Source of the DNA: Peromyscus leucopus | Taxonomy: Eukaryota > Chordata > Mammalia > Rodentia > Cricetidae | DNA length: 64,000 nucleotides | NCBI RefSeq assembly: GCF_004664715.2 | Contig: NC_051063.1 | Coordinates: 68,585,018-68,649,017 of the forward strand | Reading direction: 5' to 3' | Shown: piece by piece, positions 1 to 11,157 of the stretch | Numbering within the stretch: position 1 is the stretch's first letter | Layout: each line of letters opens with the position of its first letter | The notes under the pieces: generated by a model | Told to the model about the DNA's origin: nothing | Database searches by the model: none | Seen by the model: only the letters and a program-made list of their open reading frames with translations | Made by a program: the position numbers and the translations under genes

Positions 1-1240
1 GCTTCAGGAAAGAAAATCTGGAACTGTTGCTGTGCCTCTCATGCATCAAAGACAACTCCATTTGCATTTCCCTCACTATAGAAGGATTAACAAGCAAATG
101 GCTCAGAATCTGCAGCCCAACTGAGTTGAAAAGCAGTTAAACACCACAGGTTAGCACAAGGAGATAGATTAAGCCATCCTGGCTAGGAAGAGAGCCTGTG
201 TCCACTGCCACAGTACCAGCAGAATATCAGTGAAGGCCTGAGTCCGAGTCCTCTGCAGCCCTACACTCACTGCATCATTCTGCCTTTGCTCCCATCCCAG
301 AAGCTAAAACTCACCCGTGGCAAAATATGCCATTTGTTTGACTTGCTCTCTCCAAGATCTTCTCTGCAGCTCATCAACAGCAAACCTGATACATTCTTCC
401 AGAAGAAACAACCTTTAGAGAAAGGGAAGCTTCAAGACACTAACAACAACAACAACAACAACAACAAAAACCAAACAAAATCAAATGCACATGAATACCA
501 ATCTCTAAAAGGAGACAGTCCAAAAATGCATGCTACACTAAGAGCTGTCCTGCTGGGCGGGAGAATTTAAGTCTTTCTCTCCGATTTATTCTATTTAACT
601 TGCCTTCCAGCTAAGGTCGCTATTGGGCACTTTCTGCCTAATGAATTGAATGAGGTATGGAGAGGAGCATGACCAAGCTCAACTGAAATCTGTTTTACCT
701 CAGAGGGTGTTCAACTAGACCTTCACACCTCAAATACTGCACCAGCTTTCTGGGGTCTCCTTGTCAATGACAGTTGGGCTACTTAAAACCAGCCTGCAAT
801 ATGAGAGGTCAGTTGTGTCAGGGGGTTCCATCATGTGACTAGGCTATGGCTTCCCTCAGACCATATCTGTTCCTGTCTGAGGGAAATCAGTCAAACTATA
901 TCATGAGTGATCTGAATGACTTAAATATGTGGGTGGTAAGGGGTGGTCCATCACTGCCTGTGCAGAGCCGAGCCACTGTAGACAGGCAAGAAAAATCATT
1001 TAGATTATAACTAGAAATGAGAGAGTATACAGTGGCTAGCAACTTTCCAGACTCATACATATCTTCATTAAGAGAGCTGCCAAATACCATGGCAAGGAAA
1101 GTTGATAGACAAAGAATGTTTGTACGGTGGATCACCAAACAGGTCCTCTGTCACGTGGCCACATTAGACAACTCTACAGAAGTATCTAGCCACGACTGTC
1201 TGAACAAGAACTGTGCCTTTCTCTGCTTAGAAAGGCCTCA
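1..1240. other. Apparently unique non-coding DNA
   Basis: I see no gene, SINE or LTR here. The only simple repeat is a short (AAC)n run listed separately. The short open frames have no recognisable domain, no paired splice context and no compositional bias expected of coding sequence. Confidence 0.5.
442..466. repeat. (AAC)n microsatellite
   Basis: About eight uninterrupted AAC units followed by A-rich sequence. No SINE body is visible upstream, so it is probably an independent simple repeat rather than a SINE tail. Confidence 0.85.
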
Positions 1241-1831
1241 AGCCTGCCCCCATCCAGCTGTGCCGCTCTGTACACAGGGATGACCACCTGCAGCCTCAGC
1301 ATGTGCTGTGACAGTCAGGCTGGGGGTCACAAGACCTCGATGACGGGCTCTGTAGGCCCAGGCCACTGTGTCCCTCACCTGCTCTACTTTTGCTCCTGCT
1401 TCCTGCACTGCCCAGGCCTGCTCTGCACCACCAAGAACAATGGACTTAACACGGAGGTTACTGGCACCCTTGGGACCACGGAGCAGCTCCAAGGAGACTG
1501 AGAGACCCATGGAGCCTCTGAGGGGAGATGAGGCAGCAGAGGAGGAGTCTGAAGAACCTGCAGTATCTCTAAAAAAAAAAACTAAGGAAGAAAAAAAAGG
1601 CAGGTTTCATGGGAAGATGCTTTTAAAAAGTGGACTCAGAATTGAGAGGCAAGATGGTGGCTTGAAGGGCAGGAGAGATGTGGGAGTGTGGCCGAAGTGG
1701 ACAGAGAATGCAGCATTACTGAATAGTGCTGGTCCTTGTCCCAAGGGCCAGCCTGAAACATGGAACTGCCACTGCCGCTCGCCCTGCTGAGAGAAAGACA
1801 GCACAGACCATGGCTCTGCTCATAGCCTGCA

Positions 1832-1945
1832 CCAAGGGCAGGGAGGTGCACGGCAGCCTGGAGCTCTTGTGGCTCCGGCCCAGGATGTCCTGCCTAAGCC
1901 ACAAGATCACCCTATCTCTGCGCAACAGCGGGATATCCGAGACAA
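1832..1945 (+). repeat. Diverged module, first copy
   Basis: This segment aligns with 2224-2337. Both contain 'cctggagct', then a GGCTC-GGCC block, then GCCACA-GATCAC-CT and CTCTG-GCAA in the same order and spacing (offset about 392 bases). The two look like diverged copies of one unit. The family is not identified. It is followed at 2036-2089 by AATAAA-type signals. Confidence 0.5.
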
Positions 1946-2099
1946 GTCTGGGCAATGGTGCTTCAGAAGTCAAAAACCTTGAACCAAACCAATGACTTGT
2001 TGTAATGAATATTTGCAGGTAAAGCTGTTTTGGGCAATAAAATACACTGTGTGACACACTGTAGCTTGTAATGCCTCTTCAATAAATATATGATGGAGA

Positions 2100-3047
2100 G
2101 GTAAGAAAAATGAAGGAACAGAGCTGTGCTTGCGTGGTGGAGAGAGGCAGAACTAGAGAAGCTCCAGCAGTGACAGGTATGGGAGAAGGCTGCTGTGGAC
2201 TGGGGAACATGTGGTTGCTGAGCAGGGGCAGCCAGTGGTGTTCGGTGGCCTGGAGCTTGAGCAGGCTCTGGCCTCCGAACACGCTACTCAGCCACACGAT
2301 CACGCTGGCTCTGAGCAATGACAGACTGTTCAAGATGGAGAATGGTTCATTTTCCAGATTGGGCCTCCTCAAAAGTCCTCCATGGTTTATGCTGCCCCTG
2401 GAGGCTATGTTGGCATCTGTGATCCATGCTGCGGACAAAGACCGTGCTGATGTCTGGTCTGTACTGCTGCAAGAAACCAGGTGGACATCTGTGGTCTGTA
2501 CTACAGATGGAAGACAAGCTGATGTCTGTGGTCCTTACTACCGCCATGGGCCATATTAGTGTCCATGCTCTGTGTTGCTGCTGAAGGCCATGTTGGCGTG
2601 TAGAGGCCTGTGCTGCAGCCTGAGGCCATGTTGGTGTCCGTGGTCCTTCTGTGACCGGGGATCCTGTTGATGTTCATGGCCTGTGTTACCACCAGTGACC
2701 AAGTGGAAACATAAAAGGCTTCTGTGACAACGCCCCCCCCCAAAGGAACAGTCTTGACAAGAAGCCAGTGAAGAGAACTCTTAAAAATTATGATAGTGGT
2801 GCTGAAGTGTAGCTCTTCACAGCTGATGGCTTCTGGTAGAGTTTTGGTGGGGATGGACTCAGTTTTTTTTAAGGGGCCAGTCACTGGGAGTTTGACTATG
2901 CTCCAATGAGTATATGGAAAACATAAATTGGACTTGGTATATTTTTTTCTTTATTTTTCTTAAGCGGGGGGTAGACCTAAAAGGACCAGGAAGTGAGTGT
3001 GAACAGGGCATATTATGTGAAATTCCCAAATAATCAATAAAAATATT
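2100..3047 (+). repeat. Rodent polyadenylated repeat with internal tandem units
   Basis: The segment starts with the second copy of the module at 1832-1945 and runs through a degenerate tandem array at 2400-2700. It ends with 'aatcaataaaaatatta' (about 3032-3047), a polyadenylation-like signal abutting a GATA array. I recognise the 3' part as a dispersed rodent repeat, possibly MurSatRep1-like, but cannot confirm the family. Open frames of 119-149 codons cross it on both strands and look like chance products of repetitive GC-rich DNA. Confidence 0.5.
2400..2700 (+). repeat. Degenerate ~37-bp tandem repeat, about 8 units
   Basis: Successive units of about 32-40 bases follow the pattern GGCCATGTTGRTGTCC then RTGGTCYRTGCTGC. 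The clearest begin near 2401, 2552, 2587 and 2625. Units are strongly diverged, so this is an old array inside the larger repeat. Confidence 0.6.
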
Positions 3048-3049
3048 AT

Positions 3050-3100
<51 letters not shown>
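3048..3100. repeat. (GATA)n microsatellite
   Basis: About thirteen perfect GATA units directly follow the AATAAA-like end of the preceding retro-type repeat. The array probably grew from its A-rich tail. Confidence 0.95.
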
Positions 3101-4264
3101 TTAAAAAGAAACTTCCAGAGACCCTTTCTTTCCTGGGTGATTTCTAACTGACCCACTGTCTAATTTTCTAAATTATTACTTGAACAATCTATGTATTATT
3201 TTATAATTTGTCATCTGTTGAATCATGTTATTCTTCTTTGAATCACCCTTTATCCTTCTGTCTATTAACAGGCATTGTCTGGTGGGCACCAGAGACCACA
3301 ATGGGCACTCAGAACCCAGAGTCAAGCAAGAGGCCGCTCTCACCTTGACCAAGCTCATGCCAGAGGCAAGTGACCCTGCCAAGAACCAATGATCTGAGAC
3401 GCCAGCCACATTATCAGTTTGTGTGTCCCAGTAGTAAAGGGCTCTCTGTGAGTTGGTAGAAATTAATGATGCTTTGGAAGGCACACTTCCAGGGGACTAC
3501 ATTTCTGATATTGGTGAGACACAAGATTTCACAGTGAACCCTGGAAAGAAGTGATGGACTTCAGCTCATCCCAGGATGCTCCAGCGACCACCCACTCTCA
3601 ACCCGTCTCTATGCTGGTATTGCAGAAGGGGATGAACTTGGGTTGGACTAAATCAATGGATGAACCTGCCCATGGGCTTCAGTTAGGTTCATTCAATGAG
3701 CCATTGAAAGGTGGTCCAAATACCAAGACAGGGAAAGTCAGGTAGAAACATGCATGGCTCCAGCTCTGGCTTTGCCAGCTCTCCTGGGCTGACTGTACTT
3801 TTGGGTGTTCTCATCACACAACCAACTTCTTCCTGGTTAAGTAACTGTTCTGCTATTATCTTCTCAAAGAAAGCAATGTTCTGCCCCTGATCTCCCTAGT
3901 CCTTGTTCACACCTGTGTTATACAGTGTCTTTATTATGACATCTGAGTGTCCGTCCCATGTCTTGCCAGTACCCTGACTGACAACTCTAGCTTAGCCAGC
4001 AGTCTCTCAAACATATTCAGTGAAGACTTGGTCATATCATCCTAGATACCTCAAGCCAGAAAGCCCTGCTTTCCTATCGTAAGGGATTGCTTGTGGCCAC
4101 ACTCCATCATCTCACAAAACTGAGCAAATCCAGAGATCTAACCATTGCTCCTGGCACACAGGTTCACAGATACCAGGTACCCCATACAATCTCAATATTT
4201 ATGGTTTTGTTCCCCCAAGTTTCCATGGAAACACATGCACCTATTTGTAACACACCAGTGCTAA
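3101..4264. other. Unassigned non-coding DNA
   Basis: I recognise no gene, SINE or LTR in this stretch. Open frames are short (102 codons or fewer) and unremarkable. Confidence 0.4.
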
Positions 4265-4445
4265 AATAAATATGAGAGAAAGCCAAGTGTTGGCAAGGAC
4301 ACAGTGCACTGAGAACTATTAGCATGCTGTCTGTGGGACACAAAGTCCCACTGCTTTTAAAAAGAGTTTGGCATTCTCTCAGCATATGCATATACTGTGT
4401 CTCAACAATTCATCCCTTAGGTGTGTATAGGAGAGATGAGCATGT
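4265..4445 (+). mobile_element. Ancient LINE-1 fragment (ORF2 3' end region)
   Basis: Segments such as 'caagtgttggcaaggac' and the later 'gagtttggcattctctcag' match the order seen near the 3' end of ORF2 in old mammalian L1 elements. No frame is open across it. It is truncated on the right by insertion of a younger, oppositely oriented L1 3' UTR. Confidence 0.6.
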
Positions 4446-4958
4446 GTTTTTTATTTTTTATTTTATTTTTTGAGATTATAAGTACATCAACTCTCCCTTC
4501 ATTGACCTCCCTTCAAGCCCTCCCATATTCCCCTTTTTGCTCTCATTCAAATTCATGACCTTTTTCACTAGTTGTTTTTCCATATATATACACACACATA
4601 TATATACATATATATTCTAAATACATAAACACAACCTGCCCAGTATGTGTAATGCTCCTTATATGTGTGGTTTCAGTATTGACTGTTTGGTATTGGATAA
4701 CCAATGAGTGTGCTCTTCCCTGGAAAAGACTCTTTCTCCCATTCTCAGCATTCCTTAGTTGCCTATAGTTCTTCTTCTAGGTTTGAGGCCTCCTGGGCTT
4801 TCCCCATCCATGCTAGCATGTCTATTGTGCTGTCCTTGTTCAGCTCATGTTTAAGCAGTCATGCTGGTAAGACTTTATGGGTGTAGCTTCTGACATTTGC
4901 AGGAGACACAATCTCACAGTAAACTCCCTAATCCTCTGGATATTAAAATCTTCCCTCT

Positions 4959-5000
4959 CCCCCACCCCCCACCCTCCCACCCCAGCCCCCACCCGCACCC
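4959..5000 (-). other. L1 3' UTR G-tract, potential G-quadruplex
   Basis: On the minus (L1 sense) strand there are eight runs of three or more G within 42 bases: 4959-4963, 4965-4970, 4972-4974, 4976-4978, 4980-4983, 4986-4990, 4992-4994 and 4998-5000. G-rich polypurine tracts are a known feature of mammalian L1 3' UTRs. Confidence 0.85.
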
Positions 5001-5761
5001 TGTCTCTCTCTGGCATTGACCCCTGAGCCTCAGGTGTGGGAGTTATGTTGTAGATCATCAATTGGGGCTCGGCTCTACAATTCTGCATCTTTCTATAATG
5101 GTCTCTCTCTGTTGCAAAGAAAAGTTTCCTTGTTGAGGGGTGAATACTACACTTATCTGGAGGTATGAGGACAAATATTTAGAATGTAAATAAGGACTCC
5201 TCTGGTTTCACAAAGTGGTTGGTGGTTGTAGGTTCTCTTCCAAGATCCATGACTCTACTATCCCTGGGTAGTTGGCTAGGTTACCAGTACCAAGCATGAT
5301 TTCCCCCTTGTTAATCAAGTCTTAAGTCCAATTAAAGAGCTATTAGTTACCACCAAGGTATGCATGCCACTACCACACCCTTTCATGGTGCCATGCTGAT
5401 CATTGTTAGGGTTGATAGCTTGGTAGGACTATTGGTTGCTTCCCTCCTATTGAAGCTTGATTTCTGATACCATGAGAGCTAGTCCTCAGGGAGGAAGCTT
5501 TCAAATCAGTTCCAGCTCAGGGACCTCTAGGCCCAGTGTCTAAAGTGTATGATATTTTCAGCTGGAAGAACTTATTTATACCTCTGGGGGTGGAAACCTA
5601 GGGCAATAGCAATAGTCAGTAATGTTGCAGGAGTCTCTTGGGAAACCCTGACCAACAATTCAAAAGTGGTATTCTCATGTCTAGTGTTGGTGATTTTGTT
5701 AGATGGTCTTTGACTCTTGGAAAGAGCATTGTCAATCCAGATGGGAAATTTTCATTTAGGG

Positions 5762-5763
<2 letters not shown>

Positions 5764-5820
<57 letters not shown>
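5764..5820. repeat. (CA)n microsatellite
   Basis: About 28 perfect AC units lie inside the L1 3' UTR, where related copies as I recall them carry only a few CA units. This looks like a local expansion. Confidence 0.95.
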
Positions 5821-5824
<4 letters not shown>

Positions 5825-5912
5825 ACTCAGATTTATGTTTATTATGGGATTTTAATGATTCCTTATGACTTTTTCAACATCCTGTTGTTGTTTTAATTAA
5901 GAAATGACTTCC

Positions 5913-6060
5913 GCCAGGTGGCGGTGGAGAACACCTTTAATTCCAGCACTTGGAAGGCAGAGCCAGGCAGATCTCAGTGAGTTCGAGGCTAGCCTGGTCT
6001 ACAGAGCAAGATCCAGGACAGGCACCAAAACTACACAGAGAAACCCTGTCTCGAAAAAAC

Positions 6061-6093
<33 letters not shown>

Positions 6094-6120
6094 AAAGAAA
6101 AAGGAAAAAGGAAAAAAAAA
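5913..6120 (+). mobile_element. B1 SINE with intact target-site duplication
   Basis: The body runs from 'gccaggtggcggtggagaa' through 'tttaattccagcac' to 'agaaaccctgtctcg', followed by a long A-rich tail. The 13-bp direct repeat 'agaaatgacttcc' flanks it at 5900-5912 and 6121-6133, so this is a retrotransposed insertion into the older L1 3' UTR. Confidence 0.95.
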
Positions 6121-6239
6121 AGAAATGACTTCCATTGTGTTTTCTACCAATATATGCCCAGCATTGAGTCCTGGAACATCAAGGGAACAATTCCAGCTCC
6201 TGTTTACAGAATACAGACCTAAGGCAAGAGGATGTTCCA

Positions 6240-6401
6240 GACCTAAGGATCATTGTCCCCACATCAATTAGCAATTAAGGAAATACCTCACAGATATGGT
6301 CTCAGGCTAATCTGCTCTAGGCACTCCTTTAGTTGAGGGTCCCTCCTGCCAGCTGACTCCAGGTTTGTGTCAAGTTGACGGTTGACACTAACAATGACAC
6401 A
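6240..6401 (-). mobile_element. MaLR-type LTR fragment
   Basis: Read on the minus strand it begins 'tgtgtcattgttag', then 'gtcaacttgacacaaac', the usual 5' end of a common rodent ERVL-MaLR LTR. The 3' part of the LTR is missing. Confidence 0.65.
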
Positions 6402-8606
6402 TGTCCATGAAGAGGTTGGTGTTGATCTAGAATGCCATGCTGAGGAGCTGCAGAAGACGAGGGCAATGGGAGATTGCATTCGGGAACCTCAGAGCGCCTT
6501 TGTGCCATCATGATTATTTGGCTGTGGGAATTGCCTCAGAATGAAAATAACGACCATTACCAAGAGATCTATATGCTGTGTTTTCACGACAGTGTCATGT
6601 TAGAAATGACCTAAAATATAGAGCAAAGAGGCAACTTCTGGACATGCCAACAGGCTGGAATTCTGCAGCTATCTGAGACTCTGTATGGCTGTAAGAGTCA
6701 TAGCGAAGCTCCTAATCATTTTCTCATGTTTGGTAAGAAAAAAATAACAACATAGTCTACAAAATTTTCCTGCTTCTATACACAGACATGAGTATAAAAT
6801 GGAAGGGTAGCTGGGTGCAATGGCACAGCCCTATAGTCCCCACACTCATAAAATTGAGGGAAGATGACTGGGAGTTTCAAGCTAGCCTGTGCTACAAAGA
6901 GAGACCTTGACTCAAAGAAAGAGGAAGAGAGGACGAGAAAATGAAATGCCTAAAATCAAGTCTAAATAACAGAAATCATTTCTAAGTTATCATTGAATAT
7001 TATTTTAACAATGAACAAAGTTGAACTAAAATGAAGTTTCTAGGCAATTCTCAGTACTCAAAATATTTGCTCTGCCCATGACCTTAAGCAATTCAGCCTC
7101 AAGGAGGTGACCCTTCTCCCTTTCCTTATAAGAGGTCACATACAATGTGAAGCACCACCTCCTTTGGGCCATATAGTCCATCGTCATGGGTGGAGCAAAT
7201 CCCACTACAGGTGACAAACAGCAGTAACTCCTCACTCTTCAACAGGCTCCTAACCCTTCCTAACTCTCTCGTCCCTGGGAACCTTTCCTCCCACCACCCA
7301 CCACAGGGGTACTCTGTCCCCACAAGAAAGAGTCTCTGTTCCACAGTATATGGAGCCTTGTGATACCTTAGGAATGCTGGCATCAGGAACAGATGTGAGC
7401 CCTCTTTATCCTGCCTTAAGACTTGCCTGGGAAAATAGTAAGCCATTGTAAGAAAGCCGCCTATGGCTGAGGGTTTCCCAGAAAGCCTTCCAAGTATATA
7501 TTTATGAAAGAAGCCCTCTCCCAGAGGACCTCAACTAAAGCTGAGATAAGCGAAGTATTCCAGCCAGCACAGAGGCCCAGTAGACTATATGTTTACCCTT
7601 GCTGGCTCGTCAGGATAATTAGCTTTCTGCTCCTCACACAACCTGTTAATCAATCCCACAAAAATGAGTCAAGGAAGGACAATAAAGCTCAGTGTTTGAC
7701 CAAACGTCCACTGGCTCATTCCATCCACAAGAAGAAGATCCTTGCAGGTAAGAGGTAGACAGAAAACCAAAAGAGTCCATGCACAGGGCCCAGAGCAAAT
7801 GACTCATTGTTGTGTGTGTACCGGGTTCTTGTGCATCTCTGCAGAAGAGCCAAGCAGATTAGCCATCTAATTAGGCACAGTTGGGGTGTCATTTGCCTTA
7901 TTCGAACAGTCCTTAAGGTTTAATCAGATACATGGCCACTCACTGGGGTTTCCATGATGGTAGATAGGAGCCCATGGCCCTTTGCCCACAGGTCCCCAGG
8001 AGCACCATGACCCTACCTAACAGGCCACACCATTCTGGAGCCATGCAGCATTCCTGCCAGGAAGGAGGCTCTCACCTCCCCCATGCTTCCTGGAGGCTCA
8101 TTTAGGCATTGGCAGGATGGTAAGGACAGAGCAGCTGTTCCCTCTGACTCTTTCCCATCATTTGACTGGTGTTTAATCCACAACTACACTTCCAAAATTG
8201 AAAACAGAACCAGGTTAGACTCCCAACCAGGGCGGAGCAAGTGCGGAGCTGGCTGGATGAACAGAAGCCAGTGCCAGAATGAAGATGGATCACTGTGAGT
8301 GCCTGGCTCCTGGCGGGCCAGACGCAGGCCTGGAGGCTGCTGCCTTGTGGGTGCGAGCCAGGCCACCAGCCATCACAGTCCTCCTGGGCAGGGACACATC
8401 ACCCCCACACACTGAGACACCCCATGACCCCCCCACTGAACATCAGGGTTCTCACTCCATCTTGAACAGACCATCGGGGAGGTTTCTTTAATGCCCCTCA
8501 GGACACTGAGATAAAGGGACAGCACCCACCAGGTGCTGCAGTGTGTACTCTGGGACCATTTCAACATGTTCATCACACTGTTTCTCATGTTTCTCCCGGT
8601 GTCCTC

Positions 8607-8609
<3 letters not shown>
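6402..8609. other. Mostly unique non-coding DNA
   Basis: Apart from one old B1 (listed separately) I see no repeat or gene. The stretch near 6500-6620 is repeat-free and AT-rich with motifs such as 'tgattatttggc', but nothing more can be said. Confidence 0.45.
6809..6935 (+). mobile_element. Old B1 SINE
   Basis: A diverged B1: 'agctgggtgcaatggcaca', then 'gggagtttcaagctagcctg' and 'gagagaccttgactca' with an A/G-rich tail. There are many substitutions relative to the B1 copies at 5.9 and 16.5 kb. Confidence 0.75.

Positions 8610-8670
<61 letters not shown>
8610..8670. repeat. (CT)n microsatellite
   Basis: About 30 perfect CT units followed by a short CA-rich stretch. Reading frames through it give Arg-Glu or Ser-Leu polymers and are not genes. 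Confidence 0.95.
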
Positions 8671-8673
<3 letters not shown>

Positions 8674-8696
8674 CACACACATACATAAACACACAA

Positions 8697-9085
8697 TTAT
8701 GACAAATATAGAGAAAATATAGAAAACAAAAATTTACTATTCTAACCACTTTTTAAAATTTATTTTTATTTATGTGTATGTCTTCATGTGTACATGATCA
8801 CATATTAGTATGGGTGTCCTCAGACACCAGAATGGGGCATCGTACCTCTTGGAGATGAAATATTTGGTCATATGGATGCTCAGGGGTTATTTTTTTCCCT
8901 GCTCCTCTCCCATCCCTGGCAGCCACCACCCCAATTTCTGTCCCCATAAATTGGACTTCTCTACTGTCCCATCTGTATGCAGTCAGACAGTTCTGTGACC
9001 GTGTACTTCACTTGGAATGATGCCCCCAAGGCTCATCCATGCTGGATTAGCATGTGTCTGAACTTGCTTCTTTTGGACTGTGAGG
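8697..9085 (+). mobile_element. Ancient LINE-1 fragment, left part
   Basis: Sequence such as 'tactattctaaccactttt' and, after a SINE interruption, 'cagccaccaccccaatttc' and 'ggctcatccatgctggatt' follows the order of an old mammalian L1 segment. The same segment resumes at 9926. The strand shown is the direction in which I recognise the conserved order. The L1 coding strand may be the opposite one. Confidence 0.6.
8751..8890 (-). mobile_element. B2/B3-related SINE fragment
   Basis: On the plus strand it begins with 'tttaaaatttatttttattt' and 'atgtgtatg', the antisense of a B2/B3 tail. 'cagacaccagaatgggg' corresponds to the antisense of the SINE body. It interrupts the ancient L1. Confidence 0.55.
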
Positions 9086-9559
9086 TGCTTGATTCCCAGA
9101 GGATACCTCTGCAGTGCAACCCGACACCTCAGGCTCAGGGAAAATCATGGAAGAGGAGATTGTAAGAGGCACAGGCCCAGAACTCCTATTGCTAGGTACT
9201 GACCCCCTAAACAAGACAGAGAAAACAGACCCATGGAATCTCAACAGTACAATTGCCTAATGGCACCACCAGTTGACATGCCAACATGGACGGGGGAAAT
9301 TCCACATGATCCCACACCTGGATGAAGGGCCACAGGTGCTCAATACCTGTTGAGTTGGATCTGTGCATAAAAGCGTATTTGAGAGTGAAAGTGTAAATTT
9401 CAAGGTCAAACTCACAGCCTTTGAATAACAATTCTAACTATACATACAGTTCATTGAGATATATAGCCTTTGGGCCTGGCGAATTCTGCTGCATGTTTCA
9501 TTTTTTTTTTAATCTTCAAGTTCTTTAAAACAAAGTTTTAATAATTTTTTTAAATAGCT
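9086..9559. other. Unassigned DNA inside the L1 interruption
   Basis: No gene or family is recognised. Its position between two halves of one ancient L1 means that it entered later, either with the rodent L1 fragment that follows or separately. Confidence 0.4.
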
Positions 9560-9880
9560 ATTGAGAATTAACATCTGGGATGAACTCCCACAGAGGTTAT
9601 TCAATCCCAAATGTTCAAGCCCTGTGTACATTGTACCTGTACATTCAAGCAACACTAAGTGGCCTTGGTAGTTTATATATACATTTGTCATACATATATA
9701 TATATATATGTATATATATATATGCATGTATGTAGCTGCATGTTACAATAATAATTAAAGAAGGGGCCATGAATTTGGGTGGGGGGGAAATGGGGGAAAT
9801 TTGGAGGGGGAAGGAGAGAGGACTGATGTAGATATAGTGCTCTTGTATGAAAGTCTCAAAAAAAACTATAAATCTTTTGT
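9560..9880 (+). mobile_element. Rodent LINE-1 3' UTR fragment
   Basis: 'caacactaagtggccttgg', a TA-rich stretch (9690-9730), then 'gaaggggccatgaatttggg' and a G/A-rich tract ending near 'gaaagtctc' plus A-rich sequence. This matches the order of a rodent L1 3' end in sense orientation. No coding part is present. Confidence 0.65.
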
Positions 9881-9925
9881 TATTTAATTTATAATTAAAT
9901 TAAATTAAAAAGAAATTCTCTTCCT

Positions 9926-10241
9926 TTTTCAAGTTGAATGATATTGTGTGGACACCTCTCACTCAGCTTATCTAGCACTCGCTCAGTGTGTGTGTGTGTG
10001 TGTGTGTGTTGCTTCCATGTTTTAGCTGTAATGAAGATATGGGAGGTGAGCATGTGTAAGACTCCTGTCCGAGCTCTAACTTCACTTCTTTGTACAAACC
10101 CAGAAGAGGAATTCCTGAGCTATCCTGAAATTCTGCGGTTTAGGGAGGCAGGTATGGGGGATTACTGTGACATTTTCTATGGCAGAGGCACCATTTTGCA
10201 TTTCCAATAGTAAAGTAGGAGAGCCTCAGTTTGTCCACACC
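9926..10241 (+). mobile_element. Ancient LINE-1 fragment, right part
   Basis: The segment runs from 'gttgaatgatattgtgtgg' through 'aacccagaagaggaattcc' to 'gcaccattttgcatttcca'. It continues the ancient L1 interrupted at 9085. It contains a short (GT)n run at about 9986-10010. Confidence 0.65.
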
Positions 10242-10298
10242 TGTCTTAGTTAGGGTTTCTATTGCTGTGAGGAGACACCATGACCACAGCAACTCTTT

Positions 10299-10333
<35 letters not shown>
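10299..10333. repeat. (ATC)n microsatellite
   Basis: About eleven ATC units sit at the 3' end (plus-strand left edge) of the inserted antisense L1, where the complement of its poly(A) tail would be expected. Confidence 0.9.
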
Positions 10334-10876
10334 TACTAATATAACTTTTATTGATTCTTTGGGAATTTCATATCATGCACCCCAATCCTACTCATTTCCC
10401 AGCCCTTCTACGTCTACCTTCTACTCCTGAAGCTCCCCACAAAATAAAGTAAAAAAATAACATAAAAATATTTTTTAAAAAGCAAAGCACGTCACTCCTC
10501 TGCCCACCTCCACATCACATAATCATTTGTTGTAGCAGGTATGGGAGCTTTGGTGTGTCACACAGTACACCCTTTTCCTCAACAGCTTCTTTTTTTGGGT
10601 GGGGGGGCAAATTTCAAGGTAGGGTTTCTCTGTAGCTTTGGAGCCTGTCCTGGAACTCTTTCTGTAGAAAAGGTTAGCCTCAAACTCACAGAGATCTGCC
10701 TGTCTCTGCCTCCTGAGGGCTGGGATTAAAGGTGTGTGCCACCACCTCCTGGCTTGCAAATATTCATTGAAATAAGTTGTTGGTCTGGTTCAAGGCCTCT
10801 GGCCTCTGGCACACCATCAACACTGGACCCTCACTGAAACTCCTCTAAGATATCCTGCCGCTGCCCTGAGTCATCC
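10301..10876 (-). mobile_element. Rodent LINE-1 3' end inserted in a MaLR
   Basis: Antisense L1 3' UTR signatures include 'ttattgattctttgggaat' and, after the B1, 'gttggtctggttcaaggcc'. The LTR sequence 'caactctt(t)at' is duplicated at 10290-10300 and 10877-10886, marking the insertion. Confidence 0.75.
10589..10755 (-). mobile_element. B1 SINE inside the nested LINE-1
   Basis: T-rich tail at left, then 'gtagggtttctctgtag', 'ctggaactctttctgtag' and 'gctgggattaaaggtgtg', ending 'ccaccacctcctgg'. It splits the L1 3' UTR between 'cagctt' and 'gcaaatattc'. Confidence 0.85.
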
Positions 10877-11157
10877 CAACTCTTATAAAAGTAAAACATT
10901 TAGTTGGGGCAGGTTTACAGTTCTAAGGTTTAGTCCATTGTCATCATGGAGGGAGGCACGACAGCGTACAAGCAGACACGCCACTGGAGAAGTAGTTCTA
11001 CATTCAGGAAGAAATATGAGGCACTGGGCCTGGCTTGAGCTTCTGGAACCTCAAAGTGAAACCTCAAAGTCACCCCCAGTGACATGCTTCCTCCAACAAG
11101 GCCACACCTCCCAATAGTGCTACCCCTATGAGGTCCATTTTTATTCAAACCACCACA

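Larger units (their letters stand above)
4446..6185 (-). mobile_element. Rodent LINE-1 3' UTR (Lx-like), interrupted
   Basis: The plus strand begins with a T-rich tract (4446-4470), the complement of an L1 poly(A) tail. It continues with sequence I recognise as a rodent L1 3' UTR read in antisense, for example 'gtattggataaccaatgag' and 'tatgactttttcaacatcc'. Coding sequence is not visible. The element carries a G-rich tract at 4959-5000 (G on the minus strand), an expanded CA array and a B1 insertion at 5913-6120. Confidence 0.8.
10242..11157 (-). mobile_element. MaLR LTR, interrupted by a LINE-1
   Basis: The left piece (10242-10300) begins 'tgtcttagttagggtttct'. The right piece (10877-11157) ends 'caaaccaccaca'. 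Read on the minus strand it is a TG...CA LTR of the rodent ERVL-MaLR type, without the nested L1 about 340 bases long. A short 'acac' flanks both ends. Confidence 0.75.

Noticed and set aside
2110..2559. 149-codon frame and overlapping minus-strand frames of 119-127 codons
   Set aside because: They lie in a diverged dispersed repeat with tandem units. Frames are open on both strands and have no recognisable domain.
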